From assembly GCA_030039775.1 (NCBI GenBank), contig JASHUX010000330.1, positions 1-9,409 on the forward strand: a DNA stretch of 9,409 nucleotides, read 5' to 3'. Shown one piece after another: positions 1 to 7,483 of this stretch (positions within the stretch are counted from its first letter, which is position 1; the number at the start of each line of letters is the position of its first letter). A program made the position numbers and the translations under genes. The DNA comes from Alphaproteobacteria bacterium (lineage in GTDB: Bacteria > Pseudomonadota > Alphaproteobacteria > ATCC43930 > CGMCC-115725). The notes below the pieces were generated by a model. That model was not told where the DNA came from. It saw only the letters and a program-made list of their open reading frames with translations, and ran no database searches.

Positions 1-1
1 G

Positions 2-103
2 TACATGGCGGTCAATGCGCGCGAGCAGGCCTTGTGCCATTTCAGCCCGGCGCTGATCGCCAATCTCGAACGGTATTGGGACGCGCAGAACCGAAAGGGC
101 TAA
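2..103 (+). CDS. 3' end of an unidentified protein-coding gene (partial)
   Basis: An open frame enters from the left edge and ends at TAA 101-103. It encodes 33 residues beginning YMAVNAREQALCHF and ending in YWDAQNRKG. The amphipathic, tryptophan- and aromatic-containing tail looks like the C-terminus of a soluble enzyme, but I do not recognise the family. The main support is position: its stop overlaps by 4 bp the stop of the convergent RraA-family gene, an arrangement also seen at the thermonuclease/ccrM pair. It is on the opposite strand from the RraA operon, so it is not co-transcribed with it. The frame could be accidental, because long spurious frames are common in this GC-rich DNA. 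Confidence 0.5.
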   Translation, partial: YMAVNAREQALCHFSPALIANLERYWDAQNRKG

Positions 104-771
104 CGATTCCAGCCGTAGAGATCCATGGTGGTGGCGCCGCCGCGAAGCTGCTCCATCGTCTTCGCTTCCTTGGCCTCGCGGTCGAGCGACTTCTGGATCA
201 CGTCGGCGGCGCGGGCGCGCGGGACGACGCAGACGCCGTCGGCGTCGCCACAAACCAGATCGCCGGGATTGACGGTGATGTCGCCGATCAAGAGCGGATG
301 GCCGAGAAAGGCGCGCGCCTCGAAATCCTTGCCCGTGCCTTTGATGCACAGGCCGCGCGCGAACACGGGGAAGCCGACGCCCTCGAGCAGCGCGCCGTCG
401 CGGACGCAGCCGTCGATCACCAGCCCGCCGAGCTTCCGCGCGACGCCGGCGGTCGACATGATCTCGCCCCAATAACCGTACTCGTAGACGCCGCCGACCG
501 ACGCAACGATGACGTCGCCCGGCCGTGCCGCGGCAAGCGCGCGGTGAAGCCGCAGATTGTCGCCGGGCGGGCCTTGCACCGTGAAAGCCGGGCCGCACAC
601 GCGGAACGACGGCGCCATCGGCTTGATCTGCGGCGGCAGTGCCCCGATCTTGCCGCCCGCCTCGTGGAGCGTGGCCGTGCCGAACGGCCGCGCCGCCTCG
701 CACAGTTTGGCTTCGACGCGCTCGAAATCGATCGTTTCGGTGGGGGACAGAGTCTTCAGGCCGCTCATCAT
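100..771 (-). CDS. RraA-family / 4-carboxy-4-hydroxy-2-oxoadipate aldolase-like protein (third gene of the RraA operon)
   Basis: A 223-residue member of the RraA / HMG-CHA aldolase family. Characterised aldolases are divalent-metal-dependent enzymes that cleave 4-carboxy-4-hydroxy-2-oxoadipate or 4-hydroxy-4-methyl-2-oxoglutarate to pyruvate plus a second oxo-acid, as in meta-cleavage of protocatechuate and gallate. The core motif is GYWGEI (about 99-104), followed by VIDGCVRDGALLE (about 118-130). This puts an acidic residue, E103, exactly 21 positions before R124-D125. That is an E-X20-R-D form of the D-X20-R-D signature described for the Pseudomonas putida aldolase. The string GFPVFARGLCIKGTGKD is also typical of the LigK/GalC branch. 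Its ATG overlaps the previous gene's stop (ATGA, 768-771), implying translational coupling. No ring-cleavage dioxygenase is visible nearby, so the substrate is inferred only from the family. Confidence 0.88.
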   Translation of the reverse strand: MMSGLKTLSPTETIDFERVEAKLCEAARPFGTATLHEAGGKIGALPPQIKPMAPSFRVCGPAFTVQGPPGDNLRLHRALAAARPGDVIVASVGGVYEYGYWGEIMSTAGVARKLGGLVIDGCVRDGALLEGVGFPVFARGLCIKGTGKDFEARAFLGHPLLIGDITVNPGDLVCGDADGVCVVPRARAADVIQKSLDREAKEAKTMEQLRGGATTMDLYGWNR

Positions 772-1418
772 TTCACCCGTGTCTGTAGCGTATGGTACTT
801 GAATTGTTTGCGCGCCTCGTCGAGCCGCATGCCACCGCGCACCGCTTTGCGGATGGCGTTCTCGGCTTCCTGGATTTCCTCACCGGCGGCCAGCACCTTG
901 TCCTCGTGCTCCTTTGGGATCACCACGACGCCGTCGGCGTCGCCGCGCAGGATGTCGCCGGGTTGGACCCGCGCCTCGCCGATCGTGACCGGCACGTTAG
1001 TGCCTTCGACCTGCACCCGGTCCTTGCCGGTGCGCATCCAGTGATCCGCGGAAAAGATCGGATAGCTCAGTTCAAGGCACAACGCCGTGTCGCGGCAAAG
1101 CCCATCAATCACAGTGCCCGCGATCTTCTTGGCATGCGCCGTTTCGGTCAGGATGTCGCCCCAGATCGTCGCGTTGAGCCGGCCGCCATTGTCGATCACC
1201 ACGACTTCGCCGGGCTTTACGTCGTCGATATAGTCGCCGACGGTGCCGGGCGGGTTGGCGGCGGGCCCGCACAACAGCGTGAAGGCGCGGCCAGTCATGC
1301 GGAATTTCGGGTCGCGCGGCTTGATCTGATAGCACTGGCCCACAATGCCGTGCCGGTCCAACGCGTCGCTGATGGTCGCGGTGTCGAGCTTCGATGCGCG
1401 CTCCACGTTCTTGTCCAT
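768..1418 (-). CDS. RraA-family metal-dependent lyase (second gene of the RraA operon)
   Basis: A 216-residue RraA-family protein that is clearly diverged from both neighbours. The family core is present: DVKPGEVVVIDNGG (about 66-79), TIWGDIL (84-90) and VIDGLCRDTAL (103-113). D88 lies 21 residues before R109-D110, giving a textbook D-X20-R-D metal/substrate signature as in the P. putida HMG/CHA aldolase. The C-terminal PGDILRGDADGVVVIP segment is the usual family ending strand. The start codon at 1416-1418 directly abuts the previous gene's TAG with no spacer. A GGAGAG ribosome binding site lies inside the 3' end of that previous gene. Catalysis of a C-C lyase or oxo-acid decarboxylase reaction is inferred. 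The true substrate is unknown, and a non-catalytic RNase E-binding role as in E. coli RraA is unlikely given the intact motif. Confidence 0.87.
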   Translation of the reverse strand: MDKNVERASKLDTATISDALDRHGIVGQCYQIKPRDPKFRMTGRAFTLLCGPAANPPGTVGDYIDDVKPGEVVVIDNGGRLNATIWGDILTETAHAKKIAGTVIDGLCRDTALCLELSYPIFSADHWMRTGKDRVQVEGTNVPVTIGEARVQPGDILRGDADGVVVIPKEHEDKVLAAGEEIQEAENAIRKAVRGGMRLDEARKQFKYHTLQTRVK

Positions 1419-2087
1419 CTACTTTCTCTCCAACATCTTTTCGTAATTGGCGCCCATGACCTCGGTGATGCGCTCGCCGCGCAACAGAGCTTTGCCCATT
1501 GCGGCCTCCCGCATCGCGATATTCTCGGCCTCGGCGACGACTTGAGCGGCTTGCGCCGCCGGGAGGAAACACACGCCGGTCGAATCGGCGATGGCGTAAT
1601 CGCCGGGCCGTACCGTTATCTCGCCGATCTGCACCGGCACGTCGGTCGCCGCTTCGGCGACCCGGTTGCGGGCGGTGCGGGCGGTCGTGCTGCGGCTATA
1701 GACCGGAAAATCGAATTCACGCGCCTCGTCGACGTCGCGCAGGGGGCCGTCGGCAATGACGCCTGCGACGCCCCTAACCTTGGCGCCGAGCGACAGGATG
1801 CCGCCCCAACTGCCGGCGTCGATCCCGGTGCGCTGCTCGACCACGATGATCTCGCCGGGCTGGCTCGCCTCGATGGCCGCGGTACCGAGGTGACGCGGCG
1901 CGCCGGTGGCAGGCGGCGCTTGATCCTTGGCCACCAGCTTCAAGGTATGAACTTTGCCCGCGATCTTGCGCACGACGCTACGCGGCGGCAACCCTGTGAC
2001 GGCGGCGGGCAATCCCAACTTGTCGAGCGCATCCGACACGGCGCAGCTGTCGAGCCGCAGCAATCGCGTCGTTATTTGATCCGCCAT
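1419..2087 (-). CDS. RraA-family protein with G-X20-R-D-X2-E signature (first gene of the RraA operon)
   Basis: A 222-residue RraA-family protein and the promoter-proximal gene of the three. The core reads SWGGILS (about 93-99), then VIADGPLRDVDEARE (about 110-124). G96 is 21 residues before R117-D118, and E121 follows two residues later. This matches the G-X20-R-D-X2-E/D signature of Thermus thermophilus RraA and yeast Yer010Cp, which have HMG aldolase and oxaloacetate decarboxylase activity, rather than the D-X20-R-D form of its two operon neighbours. It is preceded by an AGAGAGG ribosome binding site about 3 nt before the ATG, and a candidate promoter lies further upstream. It diverges from the thermonuclease gene across about 100 bp. 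The function is inferred to be a metal-dependent lyase or decarboxylase acting on a 2-oxo-dicarboxylate; the substrate is unknown. Confidence 0.87.
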   Translation of the reverse strand: MADQITTRLLRLDSCAVSDALDKLGLPAAVTGLPPRSVVRKIAGKVHTLKLVAKDQAPPATGAPRHLGTAAIEASQPGEIIVVEQRTGIDAGSWGGILSLGAKVRGVAGVIADGPLRDVDEAREFDFPVYSRSTTARTARNRVAEAATDVPVQIGEITVRPGDYAIADSTGVCFLPAAQAAQVVAEAENIAMREAAMGKALLRGERITEVMGANYEKMLERK

Positions 2088-2114
2088 CCGCCTCTCTCTT
2101 GTATCCGAGGCCGG

Positions 2115-2142
2115 ACTTTAGCGATCCGCAGGAAAAACTCAA
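2115..2142 (-). promoter_or_regulatory. Candidate sigma70 promoter of the RraA operon
   Basis: On the minus strand TTGAGT (2142-2137) and TAAAGT (2120-2115) are separated by 16 bp. A start near 2108 would leave a leader of about 20 nt containing the ribosome binding site. The match is moderate and was found by eye only. This is the only intergenic space available to drive the three-gene operon. Confidence 0.35.
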
Positions 2143-2188
2143 ACGCGCGCTCCTTGACCCTGTATTGCCGGAAGCGTAGCCAAGCTTC

Positions 2189-3921
<1,733 letters not shown>

Positions 3922-3942
<21 letters not shown>

Positions 3943-4557
3943 CAGTTCGAGATCGAGGCTGCGCTGGAGATTGACGAAGCGCTTGCGGTGATGCGGCGTC
4001 ACCCCGAGCGACAAGATGGCGTCGCGGTGGATCTTGGTCGGATAACCGACATTGGTCTCCCAGCCATAGCCGGGATAGCGCGGCGCCAGCGCGTGCATGA
4101 GCCGGTCCCGCGTGACCTTCGCGATGATCGACGCCGCCGCGATTGAGAGGGACTTGCCGTCGCCGCCGACGATGGTCTGGACGCGGCAGGGCAGTTTCGG
4201 CGCCTGGTTACCATCGACCAGCGCCCACGCCGGCGTCGCGCCGATGACCGCCGACAGGGCCGCCACCGCCCGTGCCATGGCCAGAAACGTGGCTCGCAGG
4301 ATGTTGATCGTGTCGATTTCGGCGACACTGGCGGCGCCGATGCCGATCTGGGCGCGCTCCAACAAATGCGCCGCGAATTCCTCGCGCCGCTCGCGCGGCA
4401 CCACCTTGCTGTCGTCCATGCCTTGAAGCGCGCGGGGCAGCTTCGTTGGCAGGATGACGGCGGCGGCCAGCACCGGCCCGGCGAGCGGTGCGCGGCCGAC
4501 CTCGTCGACGCCGCAGACCACGCCGTTGAGCGCGCGCTCGTACCGGAAACTGGGCAT
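3922..4557 (-). CDS. rnhB: Ribonuclease HII
   Basis: RNase HII removes ribonucleotides misincorporated into DNA and the RNA strand of RNA-DNA hybrids. From the ATG at 4557 the protein has 211 residues, normal for the family. The metal-binding acidic set is complete: the DE of [14 protein letters not shown] (residues 18-19 from this start), the D of VDGN (115), and the D of KVTRDR (151). DDSK (48-51) and [11 protein letters not shown] are further conserved segments. The frame can be extended 13 codons to a GTG at 4596. I prefer the ATG because it has a GAGGG ribosome binding site 7 nt upstream and because the extension is low-complexity Arg/Ala-rich sequence. It lies 84 bp upstream of ccrM on the same strand, a pairing also known in other alphaproteobacteria, so co-transcription is likely. 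Confidence 0.95.
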
Positions 4558-4624
4558 GCGCCGACCCTCGCACCGCGCCGCCGCCGAGACAAGCACGACT
4601 CGCCCCCGCCGGCATAAATCGGTA

Positions 4625-4679
4625 CGTTTTTGTGTTTTTCCGGGCCGAAAGGAATGCGGTTTTGTGTTTTTTCAGACCG
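4625..4679. repeat. Two-copy imperfect direct repeat in the intergenic region upstream of rnhB
   Basis: The 23-bp units 4625-4647 and 4657-4679 match at 19 of 23 positions, with their starts exactly 32 bp apart. The core of each is TTTTGTGTTTTT, flanked by CG and ending CCG. The region is T-rich on the plus strand, in contrast to the GC-rich surroundings. It lies between the stop of the acetyltransferase gene and rnhB. It is not a terminator for the upstream gene, because on the transcribed strand the runs are A rather than T. Confidence 0.6.
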
Positions 4680-4708
4680 TTATCGGTGATCGGTCGGACA
4701 CCGCCGCG

Positions 4709-5647
4709 CTATCGCCAATCGTCGAGGACGAAATCTTCGGGGCCGCTGTAGCCCGGCGCGTTCGGCCGGTTCATGATGATGACGTGCATGCGGCTGCGGA
4801 AGCCGCGCGCCATCATTTGGCGATAGGCCGGCTCGCGTCCGGTGTTGACGCCGGCGAGCACGGTCGCCATGCCGGCGTCGCGGGCAAGCACGCCGGCGGC
4901 GTCGAGCAGCGCGCCGAACCGGTCGGACGCGCCTTGGCCAGGCCGCACCGCGCCGAACTTGATGAAGAGGCAATCGGCGCCGGCCTCGCTCGCCGATCCC
5001 CAATGGCACACGGCGAAGCCGGCGAGCCGGTCCGAGCCCTCCCATAGCAGCAGCGTGTCGCCGAGATTGCGTGCGGCGCAGGTGCGGATTTCGGCGCGGA
5101 GATCGAGCCCGTCGTAGATTTCGTCGGTGAGCGCACGGCTCGCGGCATCGGCGTCGCGCCGCTCGCCCGGCGACAGCACCGAATAGCGCGCCTCTTTCGG
5201 CAGCGTGCCGACTGACGCGGCCGGCGCCGCCATGACCGCGGTGAGATGACGCGGGTAGAAACAGAATTTTTGGTAGAGCCAAACGTGCTTGGTCGATTGC
5301 GGAAAGGTGCAGAGGCCGGCGTGACGCGTGCCCCAGCGGCCGAACTGATCCGACACCGCCGCGACGAGCGGCTGCGCGATACCCCGGTTCCAGAGATCGG
5401 TGCGGACCGACAACGGGCCGAAGAAGCCGACGCTGCCCCAATTGGTGCAGAAATTGACGCCGGCGAGTGCGCCGTCATGGTCGGCGCCGAAGGCGGCGGT
5501 GTGCTCGCAGCCGAACCGGCCGTAAACATAGTCGAAGTCGGTCCAGAAATTATCGAGGTCGGTCACGCCCATGAAGGTGCCGAAGGCGCGCCGCACCATG
5601 TGCTGCGCCTCAGGCAAATCGCGGTCGACGAGCGGGCGTGTCGGCAT
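4709..5647 (-). CDS. GNAT-family N-acetyltransferase (probable tandem GNAT fold)
   Basis: A 312-residue protein from the ATG at 5647, about twice the length of a single GNAT domain. In the N-terminal half, GPLSVRTDLWNRGIAQPLV (about 77-95) looks like the acetyl-CoA-binding motif A with R88-G-I-A. YQKFCFYPRH (about 125-134) is the following conserved strand. The C-terminal half ends with a second GNAT-like element, VNTGREPAYRQMMARGF. Acetyl-CoA-dependent acylation of an amine is inferred and the substrate is unknown. A TTG at 5695 would add 16 residues, but the chosen ATG has a GGGGA ribosome binding site about 6 nt upstream. The gene begins 67 bp after the radical SAM gene on the same strand, so it may share that gene's promoter. 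No GANTC site occurs within it. Confidence 0.8.
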   Translation of the reverse strand: MPTRPLVDRDLPEAQHMVRRAFGTFMGVTDLDNFWTDFDYVYGRFGCEHTAAFGADHDGALAGVNFCTNWGSVGFFGPLSVRTDLWNRGIAQPLVAAVSDQFGRWGTRHAGLCTFPQSTKHVWLYQKFCFYPRHLTAVMAAPAASVGTLPKEARYSVLSPGERRDADAASRALTDEIYDGLDLRAEIRTCAARNLGDTLLLWEGSDRLAGFAVCHWGSASEAGADCLFIKFGAVRPGQGASDRFGALLDAAGVLARDAGMATVLAGVNTGREPAYRQMMARGFRSRMHVIIMNRPNAPGYSGPEDFVLDDWR

Positions 5648-5714
5648 TCCGTTCCCCGAAGTTTCAAATTCTCTACGCGGGACGAACCGTTGCAATCTTA
5701 AGGCTGCAAAATGC

Positions 5715-6812
5715 CTATAACAAACTCAACTGGTCGCCCGTCTTCGCGGGTTTGCGGAACAGGGTCTTATCGAGCTCGTAAGAGGCACGGCGCCGATTGA
5801 GGCCGAGGCGTCGGCATGCTTTCTCGAAACGCAAGTGCAACAAGTCGGCGTAGGGTCCGGTGCCGATCATCCGCGTGCCCCAATCCGACTGATAAATTTT
5901 GCCGCCGCGCGCCTGCCGCACCAGCGATAGCACATGCTTTGCCTTGTCGGGATAGTGGCGATTGAGCCAGTCCTCGACCAGCGGTCCTAGTTCCAACGGC
6001 AACCGCAGCAAGATCGTCCCGGCATTGATCGCGCCGTGCGCGGCGCCGGCCTCGAGAATGGCATCGAGCTCGCTGTCGTTGAGCGCCGGGATCATCGGCG
6101 AGGCGAGCACACAAACCGGAATACCGGCATCCGCCAACGTGCGCATCGTGTCGAGGCGGCGCTGCGGCGTCGCGGCGCGCGGCTCCATCGCACGGGCGAG
6201 GCGGCGGTCGAGCGTCGTCACCGAGATCGCGACCGAGCACAGCCGCATCCGCGCCATCTCGGCGAGGATGTCGATGTCGCGCGCGATCAGCGCAGATTTG
6301 GTGACGATGCTGACCGGATGGCGCAGCTCGCGCAGCACGTCGAGAATGCGGCGCGTCAGTTGATACCTCTTTTCCGCCGGCTGATACGGGTCGGTGTTCG
6401 AGCCGAGCGCGATGGTGCGGACCTGGTACGAGGGCCGCGCCAACTCGGCGCGCAGCAGATCCGGCGCGTCCTCTTTGACGAAGATCCGGCTCTCGAAATC
6501 GAGCCCCGGCGATAATCCCAAATAGGCATGGGTCGGGCGCGCGAAGCAGTAGACGCAGCCGTGCTCGCATCCGCGATAGGGGTTGATCGAGCGGTCGAAC
6601 GGAATGTCAGGCGAGTCATTGCGCGCCAAAATCGTCTTCGCCGCATCACGCGCATAGATTGTATGAAGGGGCGGCGGGGACTCTTCAATAGTATCCCAGC
6701 CGTCGTCGAACGCCTCCCGTCGCTCGCTTTCGAAGCGCCCGGATTCATTCGTCCCGGCACCGCGACCGTGTTGAATTTCCGATGATTTTGTTTTGTTCAT
6801 AAAATTAACCAT
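5715..6812 (-). CDS. PA0069/Rv2578c-type radical SAM protein (spore photoproduct lyase-related)
   Basis: A 365-residue protein. The cluster motif is C82-X3-C86-X2-C89 within NPYRGCEHGCVYCFARP, binding a [4Fe-4S] cluster and S-adenosylmethionine. It is followed by IALGSNTDPYQPAEK (about 134-148) and ISVTTLDRRLARAMEPR, which are hallmarks of the PA0069/Rv2578c group. That group is related to the SplB DNA-repair lyase, but its own reaction is not established. The N-terminal 45 residues are polar and probably disordered. The start is uncertain: ATG 6812 and ATG 6800 (residue 5) both lack a good ribosome binding site. A promoter with a LexA-type box lies just upstream, suggesting induction by DNA damage. 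The GNAT gene follows 67 bp downstream and the moaB gene ends 128 bp upstream. Confidence 0.93.
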   Translation of the reverse strand: MVNFMNKTKSSEIQHGRGAGTNESGRFESERREAFDDGWDTIEESPPPLHTIYARDAAKTILARNDSPDIPFDRSINPYRGCEHGCVYCFARPTHAYLGLSPGLDFESRIFVKEDAPDLLRAELARPSYQVRTIALGSNTDPYQPAEKRYQLTRRILDVLRELRHPVSIVTKSALIARDIDILAEMARMRLCSVAISVTTLDRRLARAMEPRAATPQRRLDTMRTLADAGIPVCVLASPMIPALNDSELDAILEAGAAHGAINAGTILLRLPLELGPLVEDWLNRHYPDKAKHVLSLVRQARGGKIYQSDWGTRMIGTGPYADLLHLRFEKACRRLGLNRRRASYELDKTLFRKPAKTGDQLSLL

Positions 6813-6834
6813 ACTTAAACGAACAGAACAAAAT
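6785..6834. repeat. Inverted repeat spanning the radical SAM gene start
   Basis: ATTTTGTTTTGTTC (6785-6798) and GAACAGAACAAAAT (6821-6834) are inverted copies matching at 13 of 14 positions across a 22-bp spacer. Both candidate start codons lie between the arms. In RNA this could fold into a hairpin sequestering the start; on DNA it could be an extended operator. It partly overlaps the LexA box. Confidence 0.6.
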
Positions 6835-6840
6835 TAGAAC
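6826..6840 (-). promoter_or_regulatory. LexA (SOS) box, GTTC-N7-GTTC, of the radical SAM gene
   Basis: On the minus strand the sequence is GTTCTAATTTTGTTC, an exact instance of the alphaproteobacterial LexA direct repeat GTTC-N7-GTTC. It covers the -10 hexamer, the position expected for a repressor site. Extra GTTC tetramers flank it on both sides (6841-6844 and 6821-6824). The assignment rests on the consensus and position only. Confidence 0.72.
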
Positions 6841-6861
6841 GAACTTGATGTCGCGAGTCAA
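6833..6861 (-). promoter_or_regulatory. Sigma70-type promoter of the radical SAM gene
   Basis: On the minus strand TTGACT (6861-6856) is followed after exactly 17 bp by TCTAAT (6838-6833), the best -35/-10 pair seen in the window. Transcription should begin near 6826, leaving a very short leader before ATG 6812 or about 26 nt before ATG 6800. GANTC 6855-6859 overlaps the -35 and GANTC 6865-6869 lies just upstream of it. Confidence 0.65.
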
Positions 6862-6940
6862 CGCGATTCGGCAAGTGGCGGAGCCCGTTCGCCGTCGTGA
6901 AATATTCTCGATTACCTCTTAGGGAGCACACCCACGCGTC

Positions 6941-7483
6941 TCAGCCGGAGACGAGGTGCTCCTGCAGCCGCGGCATCAGCTCGACCAGATTGCAGGGCCG
7001 GAGCCGGTTGTCGAGCTGATAACGGATGATATCTTCCCAACCGTCGCGGCAGGCGCCGGGCGAGCCGGGCAGGGCGAAGAGATAAGTGCCGCCCGCGACG
7101 CCCGCGGTGGCGCGGCTCTGGATCGTCGAGGTGCCGATCTTCTGATAGGAGAGATAGCGGAACAGCTCGCCGAAGCCGGCGATCTCCTTCTCATAGACCG
7201 ATTGAAAGGCCTCGGGTGTCACGTCGCGGCCCGTCACGCCGGTGCCGCCGGTCGAGATCACAACGTCGATCTGCGGGTCGGCGATCCAAGCCTTGAGCTG
7301 CGCGACGATGGTCGCCTTGTCGTCGCGCACGATTTGCTTCGCGGCGACTTTGTGGCCGTCGCGCGCGATCATCTCGGCGAGCGAGCGGCCGGACTTATCG
7401 TCGGCTTCGGTACGGGTGTCGGAAACGGTCAGGATCGCGATATTGACCGCGAGAAAGGGCCGTGTCTCATCAATTTTCGGCAT
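6941..7483 (-). CDS. moaB: Molybdenum cofactor biosynthesis protein B (MoaB/Mog family)
   Basis: A 180-residue protein from the ATG at 7483, with a single MoCF (molybdopterin-binding) domain. NIAILTVSDTRT opens the domain near residue 14. STGGTGVTGRDVTPEA (about 82-97) is the family signature carrying the conserved GGTG and Asp. LPGSPGACRDGWEDII near the C-terminus is the second conserved loop. Members act in molybdopterin adenylylation before molybdate insertion, in the cytoplasm. The open frame extends upstream to 7546, but the extra 21 residues are Arg/Pro/Ser-rich and overlap the previous gene. The chosen start lies 14 bp inside the 3' end of the lytic transglycosylase gene, so the two are translationally coupled despite unrelated functions. 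No clear ribosome binding site precedes the ATG, consistent with coupling. Confidence 0.92.
   Translation of the reverse strand: MPKIDETRPFLAVNIAILTVSDTRTEADDKSGRSLAEMIARDGHKVAAKQIVRDDKATIVAQLKAWIADPQIDVVISTGGTGVTGRDVTPEAFQSVYEKEIAGFGELFRYLSYQKIGTSTIQSRATAGVAGGTYLFALPGSPGACRDGWEDIIRYQLDNRLRPCNLVELMPRLQEHLVSG

Noticed and set aside
34..1044. Plus-strand open frame of 336 codons across the RraA operon
   Set aside because: It is antisense to clearly recognisable RraA-family genes, has Arg/Ala/Asp-rich composition with no family motif, and arises from GC-rich codon bias.
100..2087. Calling the three RraA-family proteins RNase E inhibitors
   Set aside because: All three keep complete metal-site signatures linked to lyase or decarboxylase activity, whereas E. 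coli RraA lacks detectable C-C lyase activity. Several diverged copies in one operon also fit catalysis better.
4558..4596. Upstream GTG start for rnhB
   Set aside because: The extension is low-complexity and goes beyond the usual family N-terminus. The internal ATG has a better-spaced GAGGG ribosome binding site.
4684..4708. Possible terminator hairpin (GACCG...CGGTC) after the GNAT gene
   Set aside because: The stem is short, and on the transcribed strand it is followed by A runs, not T runs.
5648..5695. Upstream TTG start for the GNAT gene
   Set aside because: No ribosome binding site, and the internal ATG is preceded by GGGGA at good spacing.
6805..6812. TTAACCAT, resembling a CtrA half-site
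   Set aside because: It coincides with the start codon region of the radical SAM gene, lies downstream of the predicted transcription start, and lacks the second TTAA at the proper N7 spacing.
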